In this document: in pieces, positions 26,609 to 34,821 of the stretch
How positions within the stretch are numbered: the stretch's first letter is position 1
Layout of the letters: every line of letters starts with the position of its first letter
Assembly (NCBI GenBank): GCA_050303435.1
Contig: JBNLBT010000002.1
Coordinates: forward strand, 45,887 to 109,886
From: JBNLBT01 sp050303435
GTDB taxonomy: Bacteria; Pseudomonadota; Gammaproteobacteria; Xanthomonadales; Marinicellaceae
DNA: 64,000 bases
Reading direction: 5' to 3'
Position numbers and translations under genes: made by a program
Notes under the pieces: generated by a model
Told to the model about the DNA's origin: nothing
What the model saw: only the letters and a program-made list of their open reading frames with translations
The model's database searches: none

Positions 26609-26635
26609 AAAAACCCGCGCAAAGCACGGGTTTTT
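26609..26635 (-). terminator. rho-independent terminator of DUF4389 gene
   Basis: Read on the minus strand, AAAAACCCG pairs with CGGGTTTTT around a short GC-containing loop, with one internal mismatch, and the run of eight T bases (26613-26606) follows. It lies 21 bases after the stop of the DUF4389 gene and separates it from the small gene downstream. The A-rich and T-rich arms make it potentially bidirectional. Confidence 0.85.
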
Positions 26636-26655
26636 GATTGACCGCCGCTGCTGGA

Positions 26656-27018
26656 TCAGGCGGTCTGATTGTTCTCAGAGCCATTGCGTGTGTCCGTTTT
26701 GGTTTCACAATTCCAGGATTTAAACGGAAACGGTTTGGCTTCGGTCTGAAACGAAAGGTATTTGATGATTTCGCTGAGATAATCACCCACTTCCGCGTTG
26801 AAAGCCTTGAGATTCTGGTTGAGTGAGCCGGTGATGATCAGGAAGCCGATTTGCACCACGATCACAAAGCAGAAAATCCACAAGGCAAACCAACCGATCA
26901 CGCCCAAAAACAGGGTGTGGAAAATCCGGCTGAAAATGTCGTGACTGGCTTTTTTGCTGTGGTTTTTCTCAACCACTTCTTCAGTTTCGATGACGGTGTC
27001 TTTGTCTTGGTCTGTCAT
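26656..27018 (-). CDS. DUF4389 family membrane protein
   Basis: This 120-residue protein has one or two membrane segments (FHTLFLGVIGWFALWIFCFVIVVQIGFLIITG, about 34-65, broken by Trp/Phe) and soluble charged ends. It matches the layout of DUF4389 proteins, which are short, conserved in gammaproteobacteria and without known function. The ATG at 27018 is chosen for its strong ribosome site GAGGTAA. An in-frame upstream extension would be unlike the family. It stands alone, with a terminator just after it. Confidence 0.7.
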   Translation of the reverse strand: MTDQDKDTVIETEEVVEKNHSKKASHDIFSRIFHTLFLGVIGWFALWIFCFVIVVQIGFLIITGSLNQNLKAFNAEVGDYLSEIIKYLSFQTEAKPFPFKSWNCETKTDTRNGSENNQTA

Positions 27019-27143
27019 TTTGCTTACCTCGCTCTGGCGCAATGGGATTTGAGTTATTATGCTACAAAAACACGCCTGAACAGGCCAGTGCCAAAGGTCA
27101 CCGCGGTTTTTTGGAAAAAAACGCAAAAAAAAGTGAATTTGAT

Positions 27144-27172
27144 TTGCAACTGCTTGACCTTGACCCTACAAT
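27144..27172 (+). promoter_or_regulatory. strong sigma-70 promoter with no gene downstream
   Basis: TTGCAA (27144-27149) and TACAAT (27167-27172) are separated by exactly 17 bases. Transcription would begin near 27179. No open reading frame on the plus strand explains it, since the next gene (xth) runs the other way. It directly precedes a highly structured segment. Two overlapping TTGACC hexamers (27154, 27160) lie in the spacer. Confidence 0.6.
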
Positions 27173-27178
27173 AAGTGG

Positions 27179-27290
27179 CAGCTTGCATACCCCCTATCAA
27201 TATCCAGTGCAAGCCGATAACCTGTGATACGGTAAAACCTTAGAATTCTGAAGAGGTTCAGAGGCTCCATAGTGTATTGCAGGTTATCTT
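27179..27290 (+). ncRNA. candidate structured small RNA
   Basis: From the predicted start the sequence folds into two adjacent hairpins. GCTTGCA (27181-27187) pairs perfectly with TGCAAGC (27208-27214). Then a 15-base-pair stem joins 27216-27230 to 27274-27288 (GATAACCTGTGATAC with GTATTGCAGGTTATC, two G-U pairs). Inside it CTGAA and TTCAG (27248-27252, 27257-27261) close a GAGG tetraloop. A weak U-rich stretch (TTTATT) follows at 27289. The segment lies in a 304-base gap between DUF4389 and xth without any supported coding frame. No known RNA family was recognised, and the exact 3' end is uncertain. Confidence 0.5.
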
Positions 27291-27322
27291 TATTGGGGAT
27301 TCTGAAATTCTGCTGTATATCA

Positions 27323-28090
27323 TCAATCGAGAAATTCTGCCACCACCGGCGTGTGGTCTGATGGGCGTTCATTGCGCCGCGGTTCGACATCTATGTAGGC
27401 CGCACCGATGCGTTCTGCCAGGGCTTCTGAAGCCAGAATCAGGTCGATGCGCAAACCGTGGTTGCGCGGAAAGGCGCCGCGTCGGTAATCCCACCAGCTG
27501 AAATAGCCGTCTTCATCGTGTAACAGCCGAAACGTGTCCTGTAAACCCAGAGCCAACATGGCATCCAGGGCGTCACGTTCTTCATCGGTGCAGTGAATCT
27601 TGCCTTGCCACAGCTGCGGGTCATGCACATCGCGGTCTTCGGGTGTGATGTTGAAATCACCCAGCACCACCAGTTCCTCGCAGCGCACCAATTGCTCTTC
27701 GATGTATTCACGCACTTTATCGAGCCATTTCATTTTGTAGGTGAATTTTTCACTGCCGGGTTCCTGGCCATTGACCACATACAGATTGATCACGCGCACG
27801 CCGTCCACGCTGCAGGCGAGGAACCGCCGCTGGGGGTCGTGCAGACCGGGTATTTCGGTGAGCACATCCTGCGCCGGTGTGCGCGAAACTGTGGCCACGC
27901 CATTGTAGGTTTTCTGGCCATTGAAGCTGACCTGCCAGCCGGCTTCGGTGAAGGCCTCAAGGGGGAAATTCTCGTCGGCGGTTTTGGTTTCCTGTAGGGC
28001 CAGCACATCCGGTTGATGGGTGTTCAGCCAGTCGAGCACCTGGGGCAACCGGATGTTCAATGAATTGATGTTCCAACTGGCAATTTTCAT
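27323..28090 (-). CDS. xth: exodeoxyribonuclease III
   Basis: This 255-residue AP endonuclease and 3'-exonuclease acts in base-excision repair. It shows the motifs of the family in order: MKIASWNINSLNIRLP with the Asn, LALQETK with the catalytic Glu (about 30-36), GDFNITPEDRDVHDP with Asp and Asn (about 143-157), FSWWDYRRG, LRIDLILAS with Asp, and the final SDHTPVVAEF with His. Length is normal. The ATG has a CCGGAGAA ribosome site. It is divergent from yebC, and its own extended -10 lies in the 90-base gap. Confidence 0.95.
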   Translation of the reverse strand: MKIASWNINSLNIRLPQVLDWLNTHQPDVLALQETKTADENFPLEAFTEAGWQVSFNGQKTYNGVATVSRTPAQDVLTEIPGLHDPQRRFLACSVDGVRVINLYVVNGQEPGSEKFTYKMKWLDKVREYIEEQLVRCEELVVLGDFNITPEDRDVHDPQLWQGKIHCTDEERDALDAMLALGLQDTFRLLHDEDGYFSWWDYRRGAFPRNHGLRIDLILASEALAERIGAAYIDVEPRRNERPSDHTPVVAEFLD

Positions 28091-28117
28091 GACTTCTCCG
28101 GGCCGTTAAAGTGTCAA

Positions 28118-28126
28118 ATTCTAACA
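28118..28126 (-). promoter_or_regulatory. extended -10 promoter for xth
   Basis: On the minus strand TGT (28126-28124) directly precedes TAGAAT (28123-28118), giving an extended -10 element 28 bases ahead of the xth ATG. On the plus strand of the same gap a TACAAT (28147-28152) is a possible -10 for the yebC operon. Confidence 0.45.
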
Positions 28127-28180
28127 CAGGCTCCGGGTAAATCAGGTACAATTAAACGCTGTTCAATTGTGGAAATATTG

Positions 28181-28921
28181 ATGGCTGGACACAGCAAATG
28201 GGCCAATATACAACACCGCAAAAGGGCCCAGGACGCCAAACGCGGAAAGATTTTTACGCGCATCATTCGTGAAGTCACCATTGCCGCCCGGGAAGGCGGC
28301 GGCGAAGTTGAAAGCAATCCCCGACTGCGTTTGGCGATCGACAAGGCCAACGCCGCCAACATGCCCAAGGACAACATCGAGCGGGCGATCAAAAAGGCCA
28401 CCGGTGAACTTGAAGGCGTGGTGTTTGAAGAAGTCACCTACGAAGGCTATGCCTCCGGCGGGGTGGCGGTGCTGGTCGAATGCGTCACCGACAACATCAA
28501 TCGCACTGTGGGCGAAGTGCGTCACGCTTTCAGCAAATTCGGCGGCAATCTGGGCACCAGCGGTTCGGTGGCCTATCTGTTCAACAAAATTGGTGTATTG
28601 AGCTACGCGCCGGGCACCGATGAAGACGCCATCATGGAAGCCGCGCTGGAAGCCGGGGCTGAAGACGTTTCTAGCGCCGATGACGATTCAATTGAAGTGA
28701 TCACTGCGTTCCAGGACTACATGGCGGTGCTGGAGCAGATGCAACAGGCCGGCTTTTCGCCAGACGATTCCGAAATCACCCAGCGCGCCGACACCGAAGT
28801 TGAACTGGACGCGGACGCCGGCCGTTCGATGATCAAATTCATTGATGTACTGGAAGATCTGGATGACACGCAAAATGTGTACCACAACGCGGTCATTCCG
28901 GCTGAAGCGTACGACGATTGA
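28181..28921 (+). CDS. yebC: YebC/PmpR family protein
   Basis: Proteins of this TACO1/YebC family bind DNA or the ribosome and influence transcription or translation of certain peptides. The 246-residue protein begins with the universal MAGHSKWANIQHRKRAQDAK. It also has RLAIDKANAANMPKDNIERAIKK (about 52-74), YEGYASGGVA, and VRHAFSKFGGNLGTSGSVAYLF. It is the first gene of a run joined by overlaps to ruvC, ruvA and ruvB, which is the usual order in gammaproteobacteria. The ATG at 28181 is fixed by the conserved start. Confidence 0.95.
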   Translation: MAGHSKWANIQHRKRAQDAKRGKIFTRIIREVTIAAREGGGEVESNPRLRLAIDKANAANMPKDNIERAIKKATGELEGVVFEEVTYEGYASGGVAVLVECVTDNINRTVGEVRHAFSKFGGNLGTSGSVAYLFNKIGVLSYAPGTDEDAIMEAALEAGAEDVSSADDDSIEVITAFQDYMAVLEQMQQAGFSPDDSEITQRADTEVELDADAGRSMIKFIDVLEDLDDTQNVYHNAVIPAEAYDD

Positions 28922-29421
28922 TGGTCAGAATCATCGGCATTGATCCGGGTTCACGCATGACAGGCGTCGCGGTGGTGGATGCGGACGGGCAAAACATCCA
29001 GTCCGTGTGCCATCACACGGTCCACTGTCCGCGCGGTGAATTCGCCGATCGGTTGCGGGTTATTTTCACAGAAGTGGGGCAAATCATTCAGCAATACCGG
29101 CCCGATGAAGTGGCCATAGAAACCGTGTTCATGGCGAAAAACGCGCAATCGGCCCTGAAGCTGGGTCAGGCACGCGGGGCCGCCATCTGTGCCGCGGTGT
29201 CGGCCGAGTTGCCGGTGTTTGAATACGCGCCGCGCGCCATCAAACAGGCGGTGGTCGGCAAGGGCAGTGCCGACAAGACGCAAGTTCAATACATGGTTCG
29301 CCTGATGTTGAATCTGAACGAAACCATTCAGGCCGATGCAGCCGACGCGTTGGCGGCCTGCATCTGTCATGCAAATTCCCGTTGGGCGGTGCATCAATTC
29401 AGCGGCAGGGCGCGTCGATGA
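28921..29421 (+). CDS. ruvC: Holliday junction resolvase RuvC
   Basis: RuvC cuts four-way DNA junctions symmetrically during recombination repair. The 166-residue protein has the first catalytic Asp in IIGIDPGSRMTG (about 4-15), the Glu in VAIETVFM (about 62-69), and the two C-terminal Asp residues in QADAADALAACICHA (about 137-151). The basic KQAVVGKGSADKTQVQ segment is typical. ATG at 28921 shares its A with the yebC stop. An upstream TTG (28918) is less likely. The stop overlaps ruvA by four bases. Confidence 0.96.
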   Translation: MVRIIGIDPGSRMTGVAVVDADGQNIQSVCHHTVHCPRGEFADRLRVIFTEVGQIIQQYRPDEVAIETVFMAKNAQSALKLGQARGAAICAAVSAELPVFEYAPRAIKQAVVGKGSADKTQVQYMVRLMLNLNETIQADAADALAACICHANSRWAVHQFSGRARR

Positions 29422-30017
29422 TTGGACGCATTCAGGGTGAATTGATTCACGTGGATCCGCCGCATTTACTGGTGGACGTCAACGGCGTGGGCTATGAAAT
29501 TGAGGCGCCCACGCGGGTGTTCAATGAACTGCCAATGAAAAATCAACCGGTCACGCTGGTGATTCATCATCTGGTGCGCGAAGACGCACAAATTCTCTAC
29601 GGGTTCACTACGCTGGCCGAGCGCGGTCTGTTTCGCAACCTGCTGAAAGTCAATGGCGTGGGCGCCAAATCGGCGCTGGCCATCCTGTCGGTCATGACCG
29701 CGAGTGAATTCGCCGGTGAAATTCAGGCACAGAATGTTCAGGCCTTGGTGGCCGTGCCGGGCATCGGCAAGAAAACCGCGCAGCGCTTGTTGATAGAAAT
29801 GAAGGACAAAGTCGGGTTTGAGGGGGGCGCCGCAGGCGGTGCACCAAGGCCGGCTGTGGCCGCCAACATGACCGCACAGCAACAGGCAGAAAGCGCGCTG
29901 ATGTCGCTCGGTTACAAACCCCAACAGGCCGCACAAATGGTTAAGTCGGTGGCCACTGACGGCATGCCGGTGGAAGAAATCATTCGCCTCAGTTTACAGA
30001 ACAAAGGCAACAAATGA
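29418..30017 (+). CDS. ruvA: Holliday junction branch migration protein RuvA
   Basis: RuvA forms the tetramer that grips a Holliday junction and recruits RuvB. The 199-residue protein starts MIGRIQGELIHVDPPHLLVDV, an OB fold. Two helix-hairpin-helix motifs, LLKVNGVGAKSALAIL (about 72-87) and LVAVPGIGKKTAQRLL, bind DNA. A flexible linker and the C-terminal UBA-like domain (ESALMSLGYKPQQAAQMV) contact RuvB. It overlaps ruvC and ruvB by four bases each. Confidence 0.96.
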   Translation: MIGRIQGELIHVDPPHLLVDVNGVGYEIEAPTRVFNELPMKNQPVTLVIHHLVREDAQILYGFTTLAERGLFRNLLKVNGVGAKSALAILSVMTASEFAGEIQAQNVQALVAVPGIGKKTAQRLLIEMKDKVGFEGGAAGGAPRPAVAANMTAQQQAESALMSLGYKPQQAAQMVKSVATDGMPVEEIIRLSLQNKGNK

Positions 30018-31045
30018 ACGATGAACGCTTGATCGATGCCCAGTCAGAAAGCAGCGATGAATTGCACATCGATGCGTCGATCCGGCCGACGGTGCTGGCC
30101 GAATACCTCGGTCAGGAAGCGGTCAAACAACAGATGGCCTTGTTTATTGAAGCCGCTCGACAGCGCGCCGAATCTCTGGACCACGTGCTGATCTTTGGTC
30201 CACCCGGACTGGGCAAAACCACCATGGCGCACGTCATTGCCCATGAAATGGGCGTGTCCATGCGCCAGACGTCAGGACCGGTGCTGGAAAAAGCCGGCGA
30301 TCTGGCGGCTTTGCTGACCAACTTGCAACCCCACGACGTGCTGTTCATTGATGAAATTCATCGCCTTTCGGCGGTGGTGGAAGAAGTGTTGTATCCAGCG
30401 ATGGAGGATTTCCAGATCGACATCATGATCGGTGAAGGCCCGGCCGCGCGTTCGATCAAACTGGATTTACCGCCCTTCACGCTGGTCGGCGCAACCACCC
30501 GCGCGGGGCTGTTGACCTCACCGCTGCGCGATCGTTTTGGCATCGTGCAGCGGCTGGAATTTTACCGCGTCGGCGAGTTGTCGCAAATCGTGGCGCGATC
30601 GGCGCGCATTCTCAACATCGAAGCGGAGGCCGCCGGTTGTCAGGAAATCGCCCGCCGCGCGCGCGGCACCCCGCGCATTGCCAACCGCCTGCTGCGGCGG
30701 GTGCGTGATTTCGCCGAGGTGCGCGGTGACGGGGTGATCACCAGCGCGCTGGCCGCTGAGGCTCTGGGCATGCTGCAGGTGGACGAAACCGGGCTGGATG
30801 AAATGGACCGTCGCCTGTTGCAGATTCTGACCGATCAGTTCAATGGCGGACCGGTCGGCGTGAATTCGCTGGCGGCATCTCTGAGCGAGGAAAAAGGCAC
30901 TGTGGAGGATGTGCTGGAGCCGTATCTGATCCAGCAGGGCTTCATTGCGCGCACCGCGCGCGGTCGCGTGGCCACCCGCAAGACCTGGCAATGGCTGGGC
31001 CTCAAGCCGCCTGGCGGGCCCAACAAGGACCTCTTTGATGAATGA
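30014..31045 (+). CDS. ruvB: Holliday junction branch migration ATPase RuvB
   Basis: RuvB is the hexameric motor that drives branch migration. The 343-residue AAA+ protein has Walker A GPPGLGKTT (about 57-65), Walker B LFIDEIHRL (about 109-117), sensor 1 in VGATTRAGLL and the arginine finger in LRDRFG. The C-terminal winged helix contains ASLSEEKGTVEDVLEPYLIQ. Its last eight bases overlap the start of ybgC, linking the repair genes to the tol genes on one likely transcript. Confidence 0.97.
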   Translation: MNDERLIDAQSESSDELHIDASIRPTVLAEYLGQEAVKQQMALFIEAARQRAESLDHVLIFGPPGLGKTTMAHVIAHEMGVSMRQTSGPVLEKAGDLAALLTNLQPHDVLFIDEIHRLSAVVEEVLYPAMEDFQIDIMIGEGPAARSIKLDLPPFTLVGATTRAGLLTSPLRDRFGIVQRLEFYRVGELSQIVARSARILNIEAEAAGCQEIARRARGTPRIANRLLRRVRDFAEVRGDGVITSALAAEALGMLQVDETGLDEMDRRLLQILTDQFNGGPVGVNSLAASLSEEKGTVEDVLEPYLIQQGFIARTARGRVATRKTWQWLGLKPPGGPNKDLFDE

Positions 31046-31451
31046 AAACAGCCACAGCATATACCGCGCCAAATTCCGCGTTTATTACGAGGACACCGAC
31101 GCCGGCGGGGTGGTGTATCACGCAAATTATTTGAACTTTTTTGAACGGGTGCGGACTGACTGGTTGAGATCGTGCGGGATTGTACAGAGTCGGCTGGCGG
31201 CACAGCACGACCTGAAATTCGCCATCCACAGCATGCACATTGAGTACATCAGTCCGGCCAGGCTCGACGATTTGATCACCGTGAGTTGTCAGCCGGTGAC
31301 TTTTCGCAACGCCAGCATGGACATTGCGCAAAGCATGCATGTGGATGAACGGCTGTTGGCGCGGGCGCAGGTGCGTGCGGTGTGCATTCGGGCATCCGAC
31401 TTCAAACCGGTCAAATTCCCTCACCATCTGAAACAGGAGATCATGCGTTGA
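31038..31451 (+). CDS. ybgC: Tol-Pal system-associated acyl-CoA thioesterase YbgC
   Basis: This hot-dog-fold thioesterase hydrolyses acyl-CoA and is regularly the first gene of tol-pal operons. The 137-residue protein has the active-site segment YYEDTDAGGVVYHANYLNFFERVR (about 14-37) with the catalytic Asp. HIEYISPARLDDLITV follows around residue 67. The start is the ATG eight bases inside ruvB, which gives the family N-terminus. Its stop overlaps the tolQ TTG start. Confidence 0.93.
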   Translation: MNENSHSIYRAKFRVYYEDTDAGGVVYHANYLNFFERVRTDWLRSCGIVQSRLAAQHDLKFAIHSMHIEYISPARLDDLITVSCQPVTFRNASMDIAQSMHVDERLLARAQVRAVCIRASDFKPVKFPHHLKQEIMR

Positions 31452-32113
31452 ACGATTCCACCAACTACTACCTCGACATTCTGCTGAACGCTTCAATGCC
31501 GGTTAAAGTGGTCATGTTGATTTTGATTCTGGCCTCGGTGTGGTCCTGGCTGATCATCAGCCGCAAGTCGTCGATTTTGAAAAACGCGCAAAAGCAGGCG
31601 AAAAAATTCGAAGAGCAGTTCTGGTCCGGCATCGATCTGAACCGTCTGTACGACCAGCTGATCAATCACAACAACAGCGGACTTGAGAAAATATTTGTTT
31701 CTGGATTCAAGGAGTTCCAGCGCCTGAAAAAGATCAACAACGGCATGATTCGCACCATGGAAAGCTCCGATCGCGCCATGCGCGTGGCACTGAACCGTGA
31801 GATCGATGACCTGGAAAGCCACCTGCCCACCCTGGCGACCATCGGCTCCACCAGTCCGTACATTGGGCTGTTCGGCACGGTGATTGGTATCATGCTGTCA
31901 TTTCACGCGCTTTCGGACGTCACACAGGCCACCATTGCGCTGGTGGCGCCTGGCATATCAGAAGCCTTGATTGCCACCGCCATGGGTTTGTTCGCCGCCA
32001 TTCCAGCGGTGATATTTTACAACCGCTTCAGTGACCGCGTGGAACGCCTGTACATGCAATACGACGCGTTCAAGGAAGAATTTTCCGCGATCCTGCACCG
32101 CCAGGTGGGTTGA
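31448..32113 (+). CDS. tolQ: Tol-Pal system protein TolQ
   Basis: TolQ is the inner-membrane stator that, with TolR, converts proton flow into TolA movement during cell constriction. The 221-residue protein has three membrane helices (about 18-38, 135-158, 168-190). It carries the family segment LPTLATIGSTSPYIGLFGTVIGIM (about 119-142) and PGISEALIATAMGLFAAIPAV. The start is a TTG overlapping the ybgC stop as TTGA and preceded by CAGGAGA. No ATG in this frame would keep the correct N-terminal length. Confidence 0.94.
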   Translation: MNDSTNYYLDILLNASMPVKVVMLILILASVWSWLIISRKSSILKNAQKQAKKFEEQFWSGIDLNRLYDQLINHNNSGLEKIFVSGFKEFQRLKKINNGMIRTMESSDRAMRVALNREIDDLESHLPTLATIGSTSPYIGLFGTVIGIMLSFHALSDVTQATIALVAPGISEALIATAMGLFAAIPAVIFYNRFSDRVERLYMQYDAFKEEFSAILHRQVG

Positions 32114-32115
32114 GC

Positions 32116-32532
32116 ATGCGCCGCGCACGTAAGATCAAGGCGGAAATCAATGTGGTGCCCTACATCGACGTCACCCTGGTGTTGTTGATTATCTTCATGA
32201 TCACCACACCACTGATGAACCTGGGTGTGGACGTCAATTTGCCGGAATCCAACGCCAACACGGTGACCATAGAAACCGAACCGGCGGTGATCAACGTCAC
32301 CGAGAACGGCGATATGTACCTGTCCATCGGCGGCGAATTTGAACTCATCGATGCGCAAACACTGCAGACCAAACTCAGCGCTTTCGTCAAGGCCAACAAA
32401 GACCTGCCCATCATGATTGGTGCCGACCGCGCGGTGGATTACGGCCGCGTGTATGCGGCGATGGTGATTGCGCAAAAAGCCGGGGCCGGCAAAGTGGGCC
32501 TGATCAGCGACCCCCTGACCGAGCGGCCATGA
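32116..32532 (+). CDS. tolR: Tol-Pal system protein TolR
   Basis: TolR pairs with TolQ and carries the proton-accepting Asp in its single membrane helix, here in VVPYIDVTLVLLIIFMITTP (Asp about 19). The 138-residue protein continues with a periplasmic domain containing VNLPESNA, LPIMIGADRAVDYGRV and a C-terminal KVGLISDP. The ATG lies two bases after the tolQ stop. The next gene, tolA, overlaps by four bases. Confidence 0.95.
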   Translation: MRRARKIKAEINVVPYIDVTLVLLIIFMITTPLMNLGVDVNLPESNANTVTIETEPAVINVTENGDMYLSIGGEFELIDAQTLQTKLSAFVKANKDLPIMIGADRAVDYGRVYAAMVIAQKAGAGKVGLISDPLTERP

Positions 32533-33371
32533 CGCGAAAAGACCAATTCATTGGTTTGTTCTGGTCGTTGTCTTTGCACGCGGTGTTGCTGGCCGGGCTG
32601 GTGCTGTTCAGTGTGCGCCACGATTTTAAAATGCACCGCGGTATGGCGATTGAAGCGCAGATCATGGATCTGGACGATTTGATCAGCAAAGCGCCGGCCC
32701 GCAAACCGCCCGAAGTGAAACAACCTGAAGTCAAACCGCCGGTGCAGCGGGTTGAACCGGAAACCCAGCCACCCGAAGTCAAGCCGCTGGAAACCAAGCC
32801 GGTCGAAAGTAAGCCGCCTGATGTGAAGCCAGTCCCCACGGAACAAAAACCGCCAGAAAGGGTGCAACCCAAAATTGATGAAGCGCTGCGGGAAAAGCAG
32901 CTGCGTGAACGCACCGAACGCCAGAAACGCCTGGAAGAAATCCGCAAAAAACGTCTGGAGGCGGAGCAGAAGCTGAAACAGCAACAGCAGCAACTGGCGC
33001 AGATCGAACAACAGAATCCGACGGTCGATGAACCGAGTGGCAACCCCCCGGTGGGCGATCCGCAAGGGGAAAATCGGCCGGAAAATCGCCTGCGCAGCCG
33101 CTATCTGGCCAGCATCAAGGCGCGCATCACCAACAACTGGAGCCGCCCGGCCTCGGCGCGCAACGTGCAGTGCACCCTGCACGTCAAGCAGATCCCCGGC
33201 GGCGGCGTGATCGACGCCAGCATCGGCAGCCCCTGTGTGGCCGACGCGGTGGTGAGAAATTCCATACTCAATGCGGTGAGAAAATCCGATCCCTTGCCTT
33301 ATCAGGGGTTTGAATCCGTGTTCGACCGCAACATCACAATTGATTTTATCTACAACCAAACCAATGAATGA
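32529..33371 (+). CDS. tolA: Tol-Pal system protein TolA
   Basis: TolA spans the periplasm and links the TolQR motor to TolB and Pal. The 280-residue protein has one N-terminal membrane helix (LSLHAVLLAGLVLFSV, about 13-28). A Pro/Lys/Glu-rich stretch (about 55-115, many KPPE and VKP repeats), a charged coiled coil (LREKQLRERTERQKRLEEI, 120-165) and a folded C-terminal domain follow. Cysteines in VQCTLHV and GSPCVADA fit the TolA C-terminal disulfide. The proline-rich part is unusually long relative to the coiled coil. Confidence 0.92.
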   Translation: MTRKDQFIGLFWSLSLHAVLLAGLVLFSVRHDFKMHRGMAIEAQIMDLDDLISKAPARKPPEVKQPEVKPPVQRVEPETQPPEVKPLETKPVESKPPDVKPVPTEQKPPERVQPKIDEALREKQLRERTERQKRLEEIRKKRLEAEQKLKQQQQQLAQIEQQNPTVDEPSGNPPVGDPQGENRPENRLRSRYLASIKARITNNWSRPASARNVQCTLHVKQIPGGGVIDASIGSPCVADAVVRNSILNAVRKSDPLPYQGFESVFDRNITIDFIYNQTNE

Positions 33372-34665
33372 AATGATGAGAAAGTTTATAACCCCCCTGT
33401 TGTTGCTGGTGGCGCTGAATACCTCCGCGCAATTGCACATCACAATTGATGGCGGCAAGGCCAGTGCCCTGCCAATCGCCATTGCCCCATTCACCGCGCG
33501 CGGTGTGACGCCCGCCCTGGCGATGCATGAAATCATTCGCAACGACCTGGCACGGTCGGGTGAGTTCAAGCCGCTGGAGGACGATCTGCTGGTGGAGCAG
33601 CCGAACATCGGCGATGACGTCAAATTCGGCACCTGGCGATTGCTTGGAGCCGATTACCTGGCTTTTGGAGACATCGCGCCGGTTTCCGGCGGTCGGCTGG
33701 AAGTGCGTTTTCGCCTGTTCGCCATTGCTGAGCAGAAACAGTTGCTGGCCTTGACATTGCCGCTGCACGAGGTTGAATTGCGCGCCGGTGCACACTACAT
33801 CGCCGATCGCATCTATGAAGCGGTGCTCGGCATTCCCGGCGCATTCTCAACCAAAATTGCTTACGTCACCGCGGTCATGGAGGACGGCGCATTGATGTAT
33901 CGACTGATGGTCGCCGACGCCGACGGCCATGCGCCGCAGGCGTTGGTGCGTTCCAAGGAACCGCTGCTTTCACCCAGCTGGTCTCCGGACGGCAAGAAAC
34001 TGGCCTATGTGTCTTTTGAGCAAGGCAACTCATCCATTTTTTTGCAGGATCTGGCCACCGGTGCGCGTGAACAGATCACCGCCTATGAAGGCATCAACGG
34101 GGCCCCGGTGTTTTCTCCAGACGGCCGCACGCTGGCGGTGGCGTTGTCGAAATCCGGCAACCCGGAAATTTACACCGTGGACATATACAGTAAAAAACTC
34201 AATCAGGTGACCAACAATTGGGCGATCGACACCGAGCCAAGTTATTCACCGGACGGCCGCGCGCTGTACTTCACTTCAGATCGCGGTGGCAAACCGCAAG
34301 TCTATCGCGCCGATTTGGTCGATCACTCAGTCAAACGCGTCAGTTTCACCGGCGATTACAACACCCGCCCGCGGGTTTCGCCCAACGGCGATTACCTGGC
34401 CATGGTGCACGGCAACAACAACGTGTACAAAATCGGCTTGCTGCATCTGCCATCGGGCGCCTTGCAGGTGCTCAGTGCCGGGCCGCTGGATGAAACGCCC
34501 AGTTTTGCTCCGAACGGTTCCATGGTGATTTATGCCAGTAAAAATTCCCAAGGGCAAGGTCTGTTGATGGCGGTGTCGGTGGATGGTCAGACCACCAATC
34601 AGTTGCTGCTCAGCGAAGGCCACGTGCGTGAACCGGCCTGGTCACCGCACATGTCGCAGCGCTGA
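33364..34665 (+). CDS. tolB: Tol-Pal system beta-propeller protein TolB
   Basis: TolB is the periplasmic partner that alternates between TolA and the Pal lipoprotein. The 433-residue protein has a signal peptide (FITPLLLLVALNTSAQ), an N-terminal alpha/beta domain (PIAIAPFTARGVTPALAMHEII) and a six-bladed WD40-like propeller (about 170-433). Repeats such as LSPSWSPDGKKLAYVSFE, GAPVFSPDGRTLAVALS and TEPSYSPDGRALYFTSDRGG mark the blades. ATGs at 33364, 33373 and 33376 are possible. The first overlaps tolA. No pal or cpoB follows, and a terminator stands 11 bases after the stop. Confidence 0.96.
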   Translation: MNEMMRKFITPLLLLVALNTSAQLHITIDGGKASALPIAIAPFTARGVTPALAMHEIIRNDLARSGEFKPLEDDLLVEQPNIGDDVKFGTWRLLGADYLAFGDIAPVSGGRLEVRFRLFAIAEQKQLLALTLPLHEVELRAGAHYIADRIYEAVLGIPGAFSTKIAYVTAVMEDGALMYRLMVADADGHAPQALVRSKEPLLSPSWSPDGKKLAYVSFEQGNSSIFLQDLATGAREQITAYEGINGAPVFSPDGRTLAVALSKSGNPEIYTVDIYSKKLNQVTNNWAIDTEPSYSPDGRALYFTSDRGGKPQVYRADLVDHSVKRVSFTGDYNTRPRVSPNGDYLAMVHGNNNVYKIGLLHLPSGALQVLSAGPLDETPSFAPNGSMVIYASKNSQGQGLLMAVSVDGQTTNQLLLSEGHVREPAWSPHMSQR

Positions 34666-34676
34666 GTGTTCGCCGG

Positions 34677-34700
34677 AGTGGCACAGGGTGGTGCCACTTT
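34677..34700 (+). terminator. terminator after tolB
   Basis: AGTGGCAC (34677-34684) and GTGCCACT (34691-34698) form a perfect 8-base-pair stem with a six-base loop, ending in TTT. It closes the ruv-tol transcript right after tolB. A second stem, CCGTTCAA with TTGAACGG (34734-34754), lies further on without a T-run. The remaining gap to glnB (about 120 bases) holds nothing else I can support. Confidence 0.7.
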
Positions 34701-34821
34701 AAAGCCATGGGTTCAAGCGAGGTCATGAAACCCCCGTTCAATCGCTTTGAACGGTCATTGCTGATGTGACCGACCCTGAAAAATGCGCCGGGATGGGTGC
34801 GTACTTAGATTAACCGATGTA

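Noticed and set aside
27042..27227. 61-codon plus-strand frame upstream of the RNA candidate
   Set aside because: It has no ribosome site, runs through the promoter TTGCAA-N17-TACAAT and the first hairpin, and its amino acid run shows no recognisable fold.
27216..27288. Inverted repeat as an integron attC site
   Set aside because: The right arm GTTATCT does not fit the GTTRRRY core, and no integrase or gene cassettes are present.
34734..34754. CCGTTCAA/TTGAACGG stem as a second terminator
   Set aside because: The stem is perfect, but neither strand has a T-run after it.
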